Shown piece by piece: positions 21,483-32,323 of a DNA stretch of 64,000 nucleotides (its first letter is position 1; every line of letters begins with the position of its first letter). The DNA lies in NCBI GenBank assembly GCA_020744425.1, contig JAGMUV010000005.1:930001-994000 (forward strand), given 5' to 3'. Origin of the DNA: Dactylonectria macrodidyma (taxonomy: Eukaryota; Ascomycota; Sordariomycetes; Hypocreales; Nectriaceae). The notes below the pieces were generated by a model. The model worked only from the letters and a program-made list of their open reading frames with translations, was not told the DNA's origin and searched no databases. The position numbers and the translations under genes are program-made.

Positions 21483-22394
21483 CTATGCAAACGGCAGCTC
21501 CTTGGGCCTCATCTGGTCATCACAAGAAGAAAAGCGCCACCACCCCTTGTTCTTCGGGACGTACCACCATCTCAACAACAACATGACAAACCACGGCAGT
21601 GGAGGCCAGCTCGCGTGAACTCCTCCTTCAAAACTCTTGTCGTGGTTCGTAAAAGTCAGCGGGACCACCGTCGTCTGTTGTTTCATTAGCATACAAGTCG
21701 CGTATCAACACTCATGTCCAGTCCTCTTACCGTGTTCTTCGGATCCTGCGACTGCTTCAAGATCTTGTCCATTGTCTTCTTGAACCAGGTCGCCCAGTCA
21801 GTTTTGTCCCCATGCTCCTCTTCCAACTTCACCAGCGTGTCAATCTCCTCCGTCAGGTGCTGATGCAACACGCCCGCGAAAGAATCGATGATGCCCTTGA
21901 GCTTATCCCCGTCGTACTTGTCATCACCAGCCTGTACGGCGTCAAGATACTTCTTATACGCCTCCAGCCCGTCATGAAAGGCCTCATGCTGGGCGACGTT
22001 CTGTGCCATGAGGCCCGGCACTCCCGCCAGCCTCTCGATCTCGGGGAAGATCATAGACTCCTCTATGTGGTGATGATGTGACAGCGTTGTGTACCAGCAG
22101 GACGCGTAATTGACGAAGTCGTTGACTTCCTGCGGGGTGCCACTTTTACCAACATTTACGCATTGAAGATAGATCGAGTTGAGGGCCCGGAGCAAGAGGT
22201 TGTGGACAATGGTCATCTCAAAGGCAGCGGTCTTTGCGCCTTGAGGCTTCTCGCCTTCCTCCAATCCGGTCAGTGCTCTACGTTTTCACACTCCAACCGT
22301 TATTTAAAGGTACCTTGAGTTTCAAAGCCGAATGGCTGATGAGCTTGAAAGGGCCATCCGCCCAAAGCTTGTTGCCCGCGGCCGCAGTAGTCAT
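21483..22394 (-). CDS. Hemerythrin-like HHE-domain protein
   Basis: Three exons (22394-22314, 22258-21731, 21674-21483) with introns of 55 and 56 bases encode about 266 residues. The second intron is textbook (GTAAGA...GCTAAT...ACAG). The first has a less typical acceptor (TTGGAG), chosen because it keeps the frame. The HHE signature residues are present: His46, the 'HHHHIEES' run (88-95), His118/His122 and 'HQHLTEE' (159-165). They fit a four-helix di-iron or cation-binding bundle. The third exon adds a Trp-rich hydrophobic stretch ('WFVMLLLRWWYV') and a basic Cys-containing tail, which may associate with membranes. The family is linked to oxygen or metal sensing and detoxification. The fungal role is not defined. 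Confidence 0.8.
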
Positions 22395-22957
22395 GCTGGA
22401 ACCTGAAGTGATTTGGAGCATCAACGGTGAGTCTATACTAATACTGCCTGGTTTGCACTGATGCTGCCCGTGGCATATTATGTATAAGAAACAATAACAG
22501 AGTAAGGGGTAAGGAAGGCACGAATTGACCACCTTCGTAACTTCAGCATAGTAGCCTTCTACCTTTATTTCAAGTGCATAACCCTGTACATGGTCTTCTC
22601 TAGTGCTGACGGGACTTCTGCTTGCCTGTGGTCCGTAGGGCTGAATGCTCCAATCTCACGTCACTCCCTGATACGGTTATACGTCCGCTGGACGAAGACG
22701 GATTTGGACTACAAGCCTTGACCTGCTTACATCCTAGCTCGCTTGATTTGCCAGACTGTGCAGGGGGGGAAGAATTTGGACCAGGGGTTAAGGACTTTGG
22801 TCGTGTTTGATACCCTGTGGTGCTGGGTCCCCTAATATTCGCAACAACATCAACTCATCTACCAGTTCTCAACTTGACATATTCCGCACGAAGTTGGAGA
22901 AAACGGTGGGTTGATGCGTAGGAGCATGCGAATCAGTCTTGCAGCCGCAAATCCTGA
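22395..22957. other. Intergenic region, no gene seen
   Basis: This is the promoter region of the HHE gene (-) and the 3' side of the protease-like pseudogene (-). No supported frame or repeat is present. Confidence 0.5.
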
Positions 22958-24024
22958 CTAAATCAAACAGCCGGTCGACAATCTTAATCGCAGTCCCAAA
23001 GGAATCTCGACATCCCCCTCGAAAAAGTCCTTGATGTCGTTAAAAATATCTTGAATCGGCGTGATAAAGCCATAACCCCAGCTTTTTTGCTGTGGTGCTT
23101 GGCCGCTAAATATGAGACCGATGATGCCACGTTCGCATCAAAGGCCACGCAACCAGAGTCGCCAGGTCGAGAGAACGGACTCGCAAAACAGTTGTCGTTG
23201 CGAAGTCCATGACCAATGCCTTGATCCAACCGCTTTGCCAAGGATCCGGCCACCATTCGTCAGAAATACCACAAACCTGTGAAGATCTCGTTGGGTTGGA
23301 TGTGAATAGAGAGCTCAGCCCAGCCGTCATTCCGAAGATTGCTTCGAATATCATCAACAACGCCATCCCACTGAGTCTCATCGGACTCATAGAAAACCGA
23401 GATGTACACCGTGATTGGGTTCTATTCGTGGTCCGGCGAGTTTCTCATCCAGAACAGGCTCATACTACTCACTCGGTTGAACGTAGCTTCGTGTGCAGCA
23501 AGGCGATCACGAACGATGGAGCTGATGCGAGGCCATGCAGCTCGCAGGTCTGGCCTGTTTGGGACTGCGTCGAGATACCCGGGCAGCAGCCGCTGCGGAG
23601 CGATCATCTCGACCTCGAGGACTATTTGCGCGTGCGCTGGAGTTTGGAACGTTTCGTCAACCAATGCCACCATGTCTTCAACGGCCTTCGTCCACTTTTG
23701 GCCGGCGTCATCTGTAGACCATTTCGTCACGACCAAGAGTGTACGGAACCCCCTGTCTGAAAATGAATCCTCCCTTCGGCGATATGCAATGCGCACTTCT
23801 GTTTCGTCGTCGAGGAGCCCGTACTGGTCCAAAATTTCGCGGGTGCGCTCGTTGATCAAGGGTGCCTTGGCATGAATCGTTTCGGGGAGAGCATAATCCA
23901 CAGTCTCTAGTGGGAACTGGCGAAGGCAGGGAGATGCGGCGCGGAACGTCGTCTTACAAACTGGCCGACCACTTCGATAGTTTGGTTCCTCTGAGGAGAC
24001 TTGGTCCTGCCCGGTGCGGTCCAT
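22958..24024 (-). pseudogene. Serine-protease-like (GDSG) pseudogene
   Basis: The frame opens at an ATG at 24024 and encodes a long N-terminal region ('LDQYGLLDDETEVRIAYRRR'). I recall this from fungal proteins with a C-terminal trypsin-like domain. The frame hits TAG at 23424, but the following codons remain coherent ('NPITVYISVFYES'). It hits TGA at 23262 and continues into 'RPGDSGCVAFDAN', with the catalytic-Ser motif GDSG. A one-base loss near 23130 then shifts the frame. The shifted frame reads 'GIIGLIFSG' and 'SWGYGFITPIQDIF', ending at 22958. The segment that should hold the catalytic His and Asp is absent, so an internal deletion is likely. The gene cannot make a working protease. The family name is inference. 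Confidence 0.7.
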
Positions 24025-24774
24025 GTTGTCTTGATGTATTTATGCTTAGATTCGCAGACTCTAATGAGATCATAAAAGGCTTTGTGAAGATGTGAATGAC
24101 TGGAGGGTGAGCGGTTGTTGGACTTGAAAAGTCGAGAGGGACACTGATATTTATAGTAATGGAGAGTAATCCCAAAGTTCGGAGAGTGAACTCAGCTGGC
24201 ACATACATTTGCATTTTCCGTTCTTCTTAGGGCATTACTGTTCGCATAGCCATGGTCTCCGATCATAAGGCGTATACTAAATTAAGAAGAAGAAAATATG
24301 GTAAAGGGTAGAGTTTATACAATAACGGTTATGCGAATGGAATATAGGGCCTTAGCGATTAAAGGAGAAAGGAAATCTTGAGGATAGAGAACGGGAAAAG
24401 GACAGGCCGTTGGGAAGGCTTAGAGGAGTTGGAACAAGTAGCATATTCAGACCCCAAGGATACAGACATGAGCAAACGCGCTCTCATTGACGCTGGCGTT
24501 GATAATCAACGTAGATCAGAGTCGCATTGGAGTCATCGCAAATAAATAGGCTGAAATCCCTATTGGGAAGCGAGCAAACGAGCAAAAAGGTGCAATATCC
24601 ATCAAGGACGTTTGTGGTGCCACTTCCACAAGCTTAAACCTGCCACCTGCATAATTGTCAGGTACCTTCTCAACAGCTCGAATGTTTGTTTCGACAATGG
24701 TAATCTCAACGCCGTCCCTATCAAGCAAGAGGATTGGTTTCAAAGGTCCTGCCCAACTTCTGCTCAAATGTACC
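24025..24774. other. Intergenic region, no gene seen
   Basis: These 750 bases, moderately AT-rich at about 24240-24420, separate the pseudogene start from the 3' end of the PNP-HET gene. No supported feature is present. Confidence 0.5.
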
Positions 24775-27426
24775 TTAGTAGCGTGGGCCGGTGTCCCTAA
24801 ACAGCTCGAAAGGAGGAGTTGTCAGTCCGAGTTTAATTGCCACATCCATCAAGTCAGATCTTGAGCTTTCTGAGCCCTCTGTCAAAGCCAGCTCGAACTT
24901 TTTTCTCATGTTCCAACTCAATATTTGATCGCCGCGCCTACCAAGCAGCAACTCGAGCGAGTCCGGCCCTTTCTCAAGACTCTCTTCAAACAGTGATTCA
25001 GTAATTTTGATGTTGTCATGTCTACATTGTGCTTTTAATCTCACGATGTCGATGCCATTTTGGTGCGAAGCCTTGATGACGTCGTCGGTAATGTTTACGT
25101 CCTTCCCACGCCTTTCGAAGAGGAGCTTGAGGACACCAGCCTCTGACTGAATCGCTTTAACAAGGACTGCTTCAGTGACGTCAAACTCATAGCCGCGCCT
25201 ATCAAGCAGCAGCTTAAACGTATCAACCCCCTGAGTCATGGCATCCTCAACAAGGGTTTGAGTGATTTTGATGTCGTGTCGGCTCTGTCGCAGCACCAAC
25301 GCCGGAAGGTTGATACCGTTTCTATGGGAAGCTTCGATAGCCCCCGGCGTGATTTCCACCTTCTTATTTCTCTTGTTCCCGAAGGATTCCAAGGTAACAG
25401 TACTGTTCAAGATTGTTGTTTCGTGAACATGCCCCATAGCGACGTGCTCAATGGCGGCTTCGTTGAGAAAATAGTCCATCAGCTCTGGCCTTACGCACCA
25501 GAGATAACTAACCGCCGTTTCCGATAACCAAACTGTTTTGTTCTGCCGTAGCAAAAACTCCTGCACTTGCAATTTTTTAATCTGCCCCTCACTCAATATC
25601 ATTCGCTCCAAAGCCATGCAGGAAAGATTAGGTATCTTTTGTTGCAGATCTGCAATGTCTCGGATGACGAACTTGCAAGCGTTCTCGTTAAACAGATAGG
25701 ATGTAATATCATCAATGACCGCCTTTTCACTTTTCGTGTAGTCCACTTTGATCTTCTCCTTAATGTTCATGTCCGAGGCCAGGTCCAGAAGCGCATAGAG
25801 CCTGTCTCGCGGGTCGCTCGCTTGGCTTCCTCTGAATCTCCACAGCAAAGTGCAGAGGTTTTGCTTTTCTGCCCACCAGGAAGATTCCCTCGATAGTCCA
25901 GGCATGATGTCGATAACCGCTTGGCACTGTATGCCTGGCTCAAGTCCCAAGATCCTTGATGTTAGAGCAAAGGACCTCGCGTTTATCCACCCCGCAGTGC
26001 ATCCTATCTGGGCTTTCTCGGCTTTGGCTACCTCCTGTAGAATCCAAACACGACTAAACCAGGGCATTTTCGTCAGCAACTTGAATCTGTCTTTCTGGCT
26101 TATGTGGTCGCTTTCGTGTCTGTCTGTGGCATTTATCTGGGCCTCCTCCCATACATCACACCATCTAGGGTCAGCATATAGCCAATCCCTCCAAGCGCAC
26201 GGAGGAACTCTTTTCTCGAACCCTTTGAGTGACGAGATCAGGGGACGGAGCAGGTGAGTAGTATACCCAAGCCAGATGAGAACTCGCTCAGCACGGCTGT
26301 AGATGTGACCCATGCATCCGACCTGATGTCCGCGTTCTCTCACATTGCTCTGGTCAATGCAAATAGCATCGATCCAAAGTATCCGATCTTCGTTTACGTG
26401 TCTCAAGTGTGGAAGCGCTTCAGCTAGATTCGAAGTGACGGGAAGAACCTTTCCATTGACAAATATCTCATCGGTCAGAAGATTGCTTCCCCAACAATAC
26501 GAAAGCGATTCATAGGGTATCAGACTTTCATCATCGAGATAAGCTTGGAAGACGTGACATCGAATCGGACCAGTTCCTGCCTGTAGTCTCAGCAAGCGAA
26601 AGCCCGGTCGATCCAAATCAAAAGCTTCGTATTGAAAGTGCTTCACAATCGGAATCTCAGCAGCAAGTTTCACTGAGTCAATTGAATGGGTTAAACAGGC
26701 GGCATACGATGCAACGACTATGTTGACGTCGTTCGAGGACAACTGCGGTTGTGTCTCGCCGGAGCAACTTGCGATACCAGAAATGACTGTAAATGGACGA
26801 TGCTTCAAGTTCACTGCAGCAGTCTCAAAGCAAAGGGCATGGCTCTGTGCTCCAATGCTGTCAATGAGGGCTGGGTCGTTCAGGCGTTGGTCTGAAGATG
26901 CGATGAGACCGCGGAAAGCCTTGGGCTGAAGCTCATTCTTATTCAGGCGACGAAGCCATTCTTCTTGATTGCTCGGGTCATTGAGCGCATAGAGTGCTCT
27001 CAAGATAGCTCTGGGGGGGCTCCGCGATAGATTTGTGACGAAGAGGCGCTTCTGTTTTATTGTCTCCTGAAGATCAAATTGGGCCACTCCAGTGTGCACA
27101 CGTGATCCAATTCCAACGACGACATCACCAACTCGGACGTTCCCATTTCGCGGTACGATGCCATCAGTGCTCACTAAGAAACCCGCTCGTATGGCAGGAA
27201 AAGTTCGCAGCAAAGCATCGGCGATGTCTCCGGCACTGTTTTGCGAAGTTGCGTTGTTGCTCACAGCAACGATATTGTGGTGCCCAACTCGACCAGTTGT
27301 GTAGGCAATGCCCGAAGACGAGATGTCGCGAGAAAACCTTTCGTCAAAGAGATTAGTTGCCATCAGATGGTCATCAATTGTGGATAGAATCCAGGCGATG
27401 TGATACTGATCCCGATGTGACTCCAT
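24775..27426 (-). CDS. Nucleoside-phosphorylase/HET-domain fusion protein
   Basis: A single exon of 883 residues starts at the ATG at 27426; three further codons are open from a TTG. Residues ~8-255 resemble the purine nucleoside phosphorylase-like domain of fungal STAND relatives ('YHIAWI', 'IRAGFLVSTDGIVP', 'NVRVGDVVVG', 'ALCFETAAV'). The HET domain follows, with 'YESLSYCWG' (~305-313), 'ILWIDAICIDQ' (~349-359), 'RAERVLIWLG' and 'DPRDRLYALL'. The last ~190 residues contain degenerate repeats of the form 'LLLxRRGxxxxIT', known from other fungal recognition proteins. HET domains trigger cell death in heterokaryon incompatibility. PNP-like domains sense or process nucleosides. The fusion suggests a sensor-effector protein. 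No frame damage is seen. Confidence 0.88.
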   Translation of the reverse strand: MESHRDQYHIAWILSTIDDHLMATNLFDERFSRDISSSGIAYTTGRVGHHNIVAVSNNATSQNSAGDIADALLRTFPAIRAGFLVSTDGIVPRNGNVRVGDVVVGIGSRVHTGVAQFDLQETIKQKRLFVTNLSRSPPRAILRALYALNDPSNQEEWLRRLNKNELQPKAFRGLIASSDQRLNDPALIDSIGAQSHALCFETAAVNLKHRPFTVISGIASCSGETQPQLSSNDVNIVVASYAACLTHSIDSVKLAAEIPIVKHFQYEAFDLDRPGFRLLRLQAGTGPIRCHVFQAYLDDESLIPYESLSYCWGSNLLTDEIFVNGKVLPVTSNLAEALPHLRHVNEDRILWIDAICIDQSNVRERGHQVGCMGHIYSRAERVLIWLGYTTHLLRPLISSLKGFEKRVPPCAWRDWLYADPRWCDVWEEAQINATDRHESDHISQKDRFKLLTKMPWFSRVWILQEVAKAEKAQIGCTAGWINARSFALTSRILGLEPGIQCQAVIDIMPGLSRESSWWAEKQNLCTLLWRFRGSQASDPRDRLYALLDLASDMNIKEKIKVDYTKSEKAVIDDITSYLFNENACKFVIRDIADLQQKIPNLSCMALERMILSEGQIKKLQVQEFLLRQNKTVWLSETAVSYLWCVRPELMDYFLNEAAIEHVAMGHVHETTILNSTVTLESFGNKRNKKVEITPGAIEASHRNGINLPALVLRQSRHDIKITQTLVEDAMTQGVDTFKLLLDRRGYEFDVTEAVLVKAIQSEAGVLKLLFERRGKDVNITDDVIKASHQNGIDIVRLKAQCRHDNIKITESLFEESLEKGPDSLELLLGRRGDQILSWNMRKKFELALTEGSESSRSDLMDVAIKLGLTTPPFELFRDTGPRY

Positions 27427-28461
27427 CGTGTACAATCAGTCAGTGGGTTCGAGGGAAATGATGAAGGACACAAATGCATGGGGCTGTTGAGAAATTCTGT
27501 CTTAATTGTAAACCAACGTATCGCAAACAACCACATGATGAAACTCGCTGGTTGGCGAAGGAAAATGGAAAAAAGGCAAGGTTGACTCCTTGTGCGTAGT
27601 TGGGCATTCGGGGCAGAAATGAAGAGGTGCAGATTAGGTACCCATGCTTGGGGAATGCTGACAGAAGGCAACCTGCATAGCCCCCAAATGGAACCACATT
27701 GAGGCGATGATAATGATACATGCGATCAGGGCAGAATGCGCAATGGACAATATTTACTGGTGTACCTACCGTTCTAGCGCATCTTAGCTTGACTTAGGCG
27801 TCGTCTCGTATAGTCTCGATGCTGTGGCCGTCTGAGATACCGTAAGCGATGATGCGCGGTACAAAGGCAGTAAAGGTATCTTCAAAGTGGACATGTTCAG
27901 AACGACACAAGCTCAGCCCAAGTAAGCTGGGCTCAAGGCAGCCCGGCCAAAGTAAGCTCGATGAAGAAATCCCCAAGTTGTTCCCAGTGTGTCCGACGCC
28001 GAATTGCTTTCGACAAACCAGTAGGTTGCGAAACAGGCCCTTTGTCCGCTCGCTGCAACTAACACAATATTGCAAGTGTCGCGTGTTCAACAGTGAACAC
28101 AACGACCGCGAAAAGCGTCGAGTCAGGTCTTATTGTGCTTCAGGTGGAGTCCATTGTCTACGTCTACTAGTTGTGCAAGAAGTCCAAGAACAAAGTCATA
28201 TATCCTTCATTGTTCAGGAAACAGGACAGCTTTCACAGGCCAAGTCTAGAGGACAATGACCTTCTTGTCCAAGAGACCCGCAAATATGTGCTTATATATT
28301 GCCGCGCATGCTCGCGCAAACATAGCAAAAGAGACATAGTCTCAAAGACTACAACTTTAAGCAGTAGTCACTAGCCATATTTTGGCTTGTCACCTCAACC
28401 TCCCCCTCCGAGTCCATCAACTCACACCCTCAGCCCACCGAACTCCGTCTTCACAATCACC
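27427..28461. promoter_or_regulatory. Divergent intergenic region, PNP-HET and unknown gene
   Basis: About 1 kb separates the start codons of the PNP-HET gene (-) and the unrecognised gene (+), so the promoters may interact. A TATATAT box (28292-28299) serves the plus-strand gene. No open frame here is convincing. Confidence 0.45.
28292..28299 (+). promoter_or_regulatory. TATA box upstream of the unrecognised gene
   Basis: TTATATAT occurs 163 bases before the ATG at 28462, in otherwise mixed sequence. Confidence 0.4.
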
Positions 28462-29280
28462 ATGGCATCCCTCAGGATCAGCATCCCGATCAATGGTCAG
28501 ACGGAAATGGACCGACAGGATTTCGTGCTCCTAATTCACTCCATAGCTGACTGGCGTAGGCTCCTAAATGCTCGGCCTCAACGGAAGACTAGGGTGCACG
28601 TGCGATCGCCAAATAACTCTTCTCGATCAAACAGCTCGGAGAGCCATGATGGATCAGGGTCTCAGTGGGTTCCAGAGACAAGCAGGTGGTCGCATTCGAC
28701 CGATTCCACTGATGTTGAACATTTCAGTGACTACAGCCAGCAAGATGAAGAAACCTTGAATAACCGAATAGATACCCTCCAGATCCTAGAGGGCAGCAAA
28801 AAGCCACTTCCAGACCGAAACTATTCTGGAGAGTATGCTCGGGATTTTCAGCGCTTCGAAAGACAGGAAGAAGCTCAGCGGGAGCGCGAACGCATGCGTA
28901 AACGTAGGCAGTCATTCACTAAGTTTCAAGGTGTTCTTCGGTCGCCGCAGAATTCAGTTTGCGGTTGGCCATTTCTCCATTCCATGATTGTCAAGTTCTT
29001 GGAAGATGAGGCCGCTCGTGATCTTCCTCCCTACTATGCTGGACAGCAAGTCTTTTTGCTAACGATCAAGAAGCTCGATGACGGCCGGGAGATGGTCGCG
29101 AACGCTCGAAATCTCAACACCTGCTCCAATGCCGACTTAGTGAAGAGGATGGCCGAGGTCGAGAAGCGAGGTTGGCGAGACGTCTTGTGGGTTTCGAATC
29201 AGAAACAGGAGTTTCCCAAGATGGTGCAGATGCACAGGTATGCCAAAGAGCTGGATTGGGGACATCTGTCCATGATTTGA
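28462..29280 (+). CDS. Unrecognised protein
   Basis: An intronless frame of 272 residues starts at an ATG with good context (CACCATGG). The N-terminal third is followed by a Ser/Asp-rich low-complexity stretch (~50-100). A very charged Arg/Glu helix comes next ('RQEEAQRERERMRKRR', ~140-155). The C-terminus is more globular and Trp-containing ('EKRGWRDVLW', 'KELDWGHLSM'). There is no signal peptide or membrane segment. I do not recognise the family. The coherent frame, Kozak context and TATA box argue that it is a real gene. It is divergent from the PNP-HET gene and convergent with cyp10. Confidence 0.6.
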   Translation: MASLRISIPINGQTEMDRQDFVLLIHSIADWRRLLNARPQRKTRVHVRSPNNSSRSNSSESHDGSGSQWVPETSRWSHSTDSTDVEHFSDYSQQDEETLNNRIDTLQILEGSKKPLPDRNYSGEYARDFQRFERQEEAQRERERMRKRRQSFTKFQGVLRSPQNSVCGWPFLHSMIVKFLEDEAARDLPPYYAGQQVFLLTIKKLDDGREMVANARNLNTCSNADLVKRMAEVEKRGWRDVLWVSNQKQEFPKMVQMHRYAKELDWGHLSMI

Positions 29281-29498
29281 GACTGGATATAGGCTCGTTG
29301 AATGACAAACACATCGCAGGTCGGTGTAAATAATGATATCGCTTTTCCCAACTCCTTTGTTCATGTTTCCAACTTTTTTCCAATGATGTGATAATTTCGC
29401 CAGTAACGTCCTGAAACTTTCGGGCAGAGTGTAATTGATGCAGTTCGTTCTCGGTAGCTCAGGTCGCGTCTCGTCCCATCCATAACGGTGCCAGCCGG

Positions 29499-30070
29499 TC
29501 AACCCGCAAGTGGATTTGCGTGGATTGACACCTTCTCAATCTTGAACGGCTCCTTTGGCCGGTTCTTGCGGTCCACCTCGATGGCCTCCATCGTCGCAAG
29601 GGTTGCCATGCCCTCGTCGCCAATGACCTTGCCAAACACCGTGTTCACGCCGTCCAGGTGCGGCGCCTTGTCGAAGGTGATGAAGAACTGCGACCCGTTG
29701 GTCCCAGGTCCCTTGTTCGCCATGGACACAATGCCCCGCGCGTTGTGTCGCAGCGCCGGCCGAATCTCGTCGTCGAAGGGGCCGCCCCAGATGCTCCGCC
29801 CGCCCTTGGGATTCTCCGGAGGCGAGGGCGTCGCTGGACCGCCCGTCTGGACCATGAACTTGGGGATGAGCCGGTGGAAGGGGGAGTCGTTGTAATAGCC
29901 GGATGCGCAGAGTGCGAGGAAGTTCTAGGGTGGGCTGTTAGTACATGCTGGTGGCGAGGCTGGGATTCCAGGAGAGGGTCTTCTGGACTTACTTCGGCTG
30001 TCTTGGGCACGCTCTCGCAAAAGACCTCAATCTTGATGTCGCCTAGCGACGTATGTAGTGTAACAGACAT
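29499..30070 (-). CDS. cyp10: Peptidyl-prolyl isomerase, PPIL3-like (Cyp10)
   Basis: Two exons (30070-29993 and 29924-29499) and a 68-base intron (GTAAGT...CCTAG) give 167 residues, the usual PPIL3 length. The N-terminus 'MSVTLHTSLGDIKIEVFCE' is almost diagnostic. Cyclophilin active-site residues are visible: Arg44 in 'FHRLIPKFMVQTGG', Phe49, Gln52, 'NGSQFFIT' (102-108) and His115. No targeting signal is present, so a nuclear or cytosolic location is expected. PPIL3 proteins associate with spliceosomes in other eukaryotes. The C-terminus 'HANPLAG' matches the family. Confidence 0.95.
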
Positions 30071-32323
30071 TTGGCAAGCCTAGAGCGGTGGGGGGCGAAG
30101 TCTCGAGGTCGTGGATATATCGTCCCTTGACAATCTGTTGGAGTTGTGAAGCAGCAAAAAAGCACAGCCAATCCCAGACCGCGAGCTCGAGCGCTGCAAC
30201 GCCTCTGTCAGCCTTATGACACTAACCTGTACCTGGTCACAATGAGTGTGACCGTGGCTGGGGGTGGCTCGAGACATGTACCGGCGCCACAGCTTATTTC
30301 CTGATCATTTTTCAATGTGGCTGAAAGGGGAGGGGGGTGAGCTCTTGAATCCGAAAGCAAAAGATGGGGCGCCCGTTGCGCGTGGCTTGCGCCTGCACTA
30401 TCCAAAGAACCACCCCATCATTCATTCATCGGAGTGCTCTGTGCACTGGGCAGATTGCGCATCATCATGTCCGCCATATTATGAAAAGACGGTGTCTGAC
30501 GTGCATTGCATGCCAATGTCCCACGTATGACGGTGCAGCTCGCCTCCATGGGTTTGATGAACCACCTGCAGGTCCGGAATGAAGGAACTGCACCGACCCC
30601 TCTTGGGCTTCTCCTGATGACACTACCCTACAGGCAGACATCCGACACACTCCATGCCCGAATATCAACCCGAATATCAGTCCGGATGTCGCGATGCGCA
30701 TCTATAAATTTTGCTAGAGCATGTCTAATTTAATCGCATTTCATCCCAATTTCATGTACAGATCCCATAGCATATTTCTCTATTTGCCAGGAATGCTCGG
30801 GCCATCCGTCGCGTTGGCATTCATGGGGCAATATCCGACTTTACCATGTCACTCGTAGGCCCCTCTAACACCCCTAACCCATGCTAACCAAACTCCGACG
30901 TGGATCCGTTTCCCCCCACCCCAGCAGAGCTCCAGTAATTTGGTACGTACTTGGTTGGGGGTTCCGACGGCCTAAATTTATCGACAACTCACAGCATGAC
31001 CCCAATCTACAAGTCTAAACAGCGGTCTTATTAACACAGAGAGTTCCACTACCAAAATTAATTCCTATTCCCTTACGTCTCCGAATGCACCCTCTGTCAC
31101 CCGCGCACTCTTCCGCCTTCTAGCTCAGGGGCTCAAAATGAATACGTCCCATCGAATGGCGACCGTCAGAGGGGGTTGGGCGGTGACCCCTTAGCGCATG
31201 CGTTGCCTCTGCTGAACTGCAGTCGCCGAGATTGCGTCCTCCCCACATCGCAGCGTTTTGACGTCACCAACTCCACGTTGAGTCTAGATCTAGATCGTTC
31301 TCTCGAAGTTGCATGGCCTGATTCGTTCCTCTAGCTCAAGAGATACTCCAGAGCGCTGACCTCACTTGGGAAAACCGCACGGAGCAGAGTTTGCACAAGG
31401 AATAAGCTCTGAGTCTGAATCTCGTGATATGGTCATATAACAGAACATGCAAGGCGGATCACGATTCAATGGGACCAACAAGTGAAGAAATTTTTACTTC
31501 TTTTTTTTTGTGTGTCTGTTACAACTACCAATACACAGGACGGGGGCTCGGGAGAAGGTTATCGGAAGGAGACAAGCCTGCTCCTCGGATCCAAATGTGA
31601 CATAATCCATGCCAAAGTCCCTTCCTCGGGACGACGTCTGCATCGCCATAAAGCGATAGCAGTCAAAGATTCGTCGCCCCTCATCCAACTTCGAAAGAAT
31701 TATGCAGACGTATTGCTGCTGTTGAGAAGAGTATGGCCCGCCTCATCGTACCAGACCGAGGTCAGACTTCAGTCATCCCCTCCGACCCTCTTTCAATATG
31801 TGTCATGTCCCTGTTCCTCCCATCTGTGGGGTATCCTTTTCCGTCGCCGAGGGTTATCTTTTTTTCGTGCATTCTCGGTCTTCCCTGGTTCCCATCTCGA
31901 GGCTGGCCAAGCTCCTCCCCTGTATTCTATTCCGTGCGATTCCTCCAAGAGGTGACCCCCGTTTATTCTTCGCGTAGGCCATCGCGGCATGCATCACCCC
32001 CCGCGTTAGGGGGAAATCATACAGGGCCAGTAACATTTAAACAGTTGTCGAGGGAAAAGGGGGTATGATCCGTGTTCCGTTTTTTTTTTGGGTGCCGAAA
32101 GACTTGCTGAGAAATTTTGATTCGCAAAAAAAGCAGTCGCTAAATGCCAAGACGTAGATGAGAGACAAGATCATTCTGTGTCGCCACGAAAGTGGTTTCA
32201 AACAAGTGCTAGAATGTCGGTGAGTGATTGTGAAGAGGTGAGCCTTTGCCACAAAGTAGAAGGCGGCAAGAGACCTAAGTCGGCTCAAATAAATAGATGG
32301 CCAGGAATAGGCCACCAACATTT
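30071..32323. other. Intergenic region between cyp10 and cyclin
   Basis: This 2.25-kb stretch is the cyp10 promoter (left) and the cyclin 3' flank (right). A 157-codon frame on the plus strand at 31482-31955 has no recognisable feature and starts next to a poly-T run. I see no supported gene. Confidence 0.5.

Noticed and set aside
31482..31955. 157-codon frame on the plus strand
   Set aside because: It has a poly-T start region, random composition and no supporting motif or intron structure.
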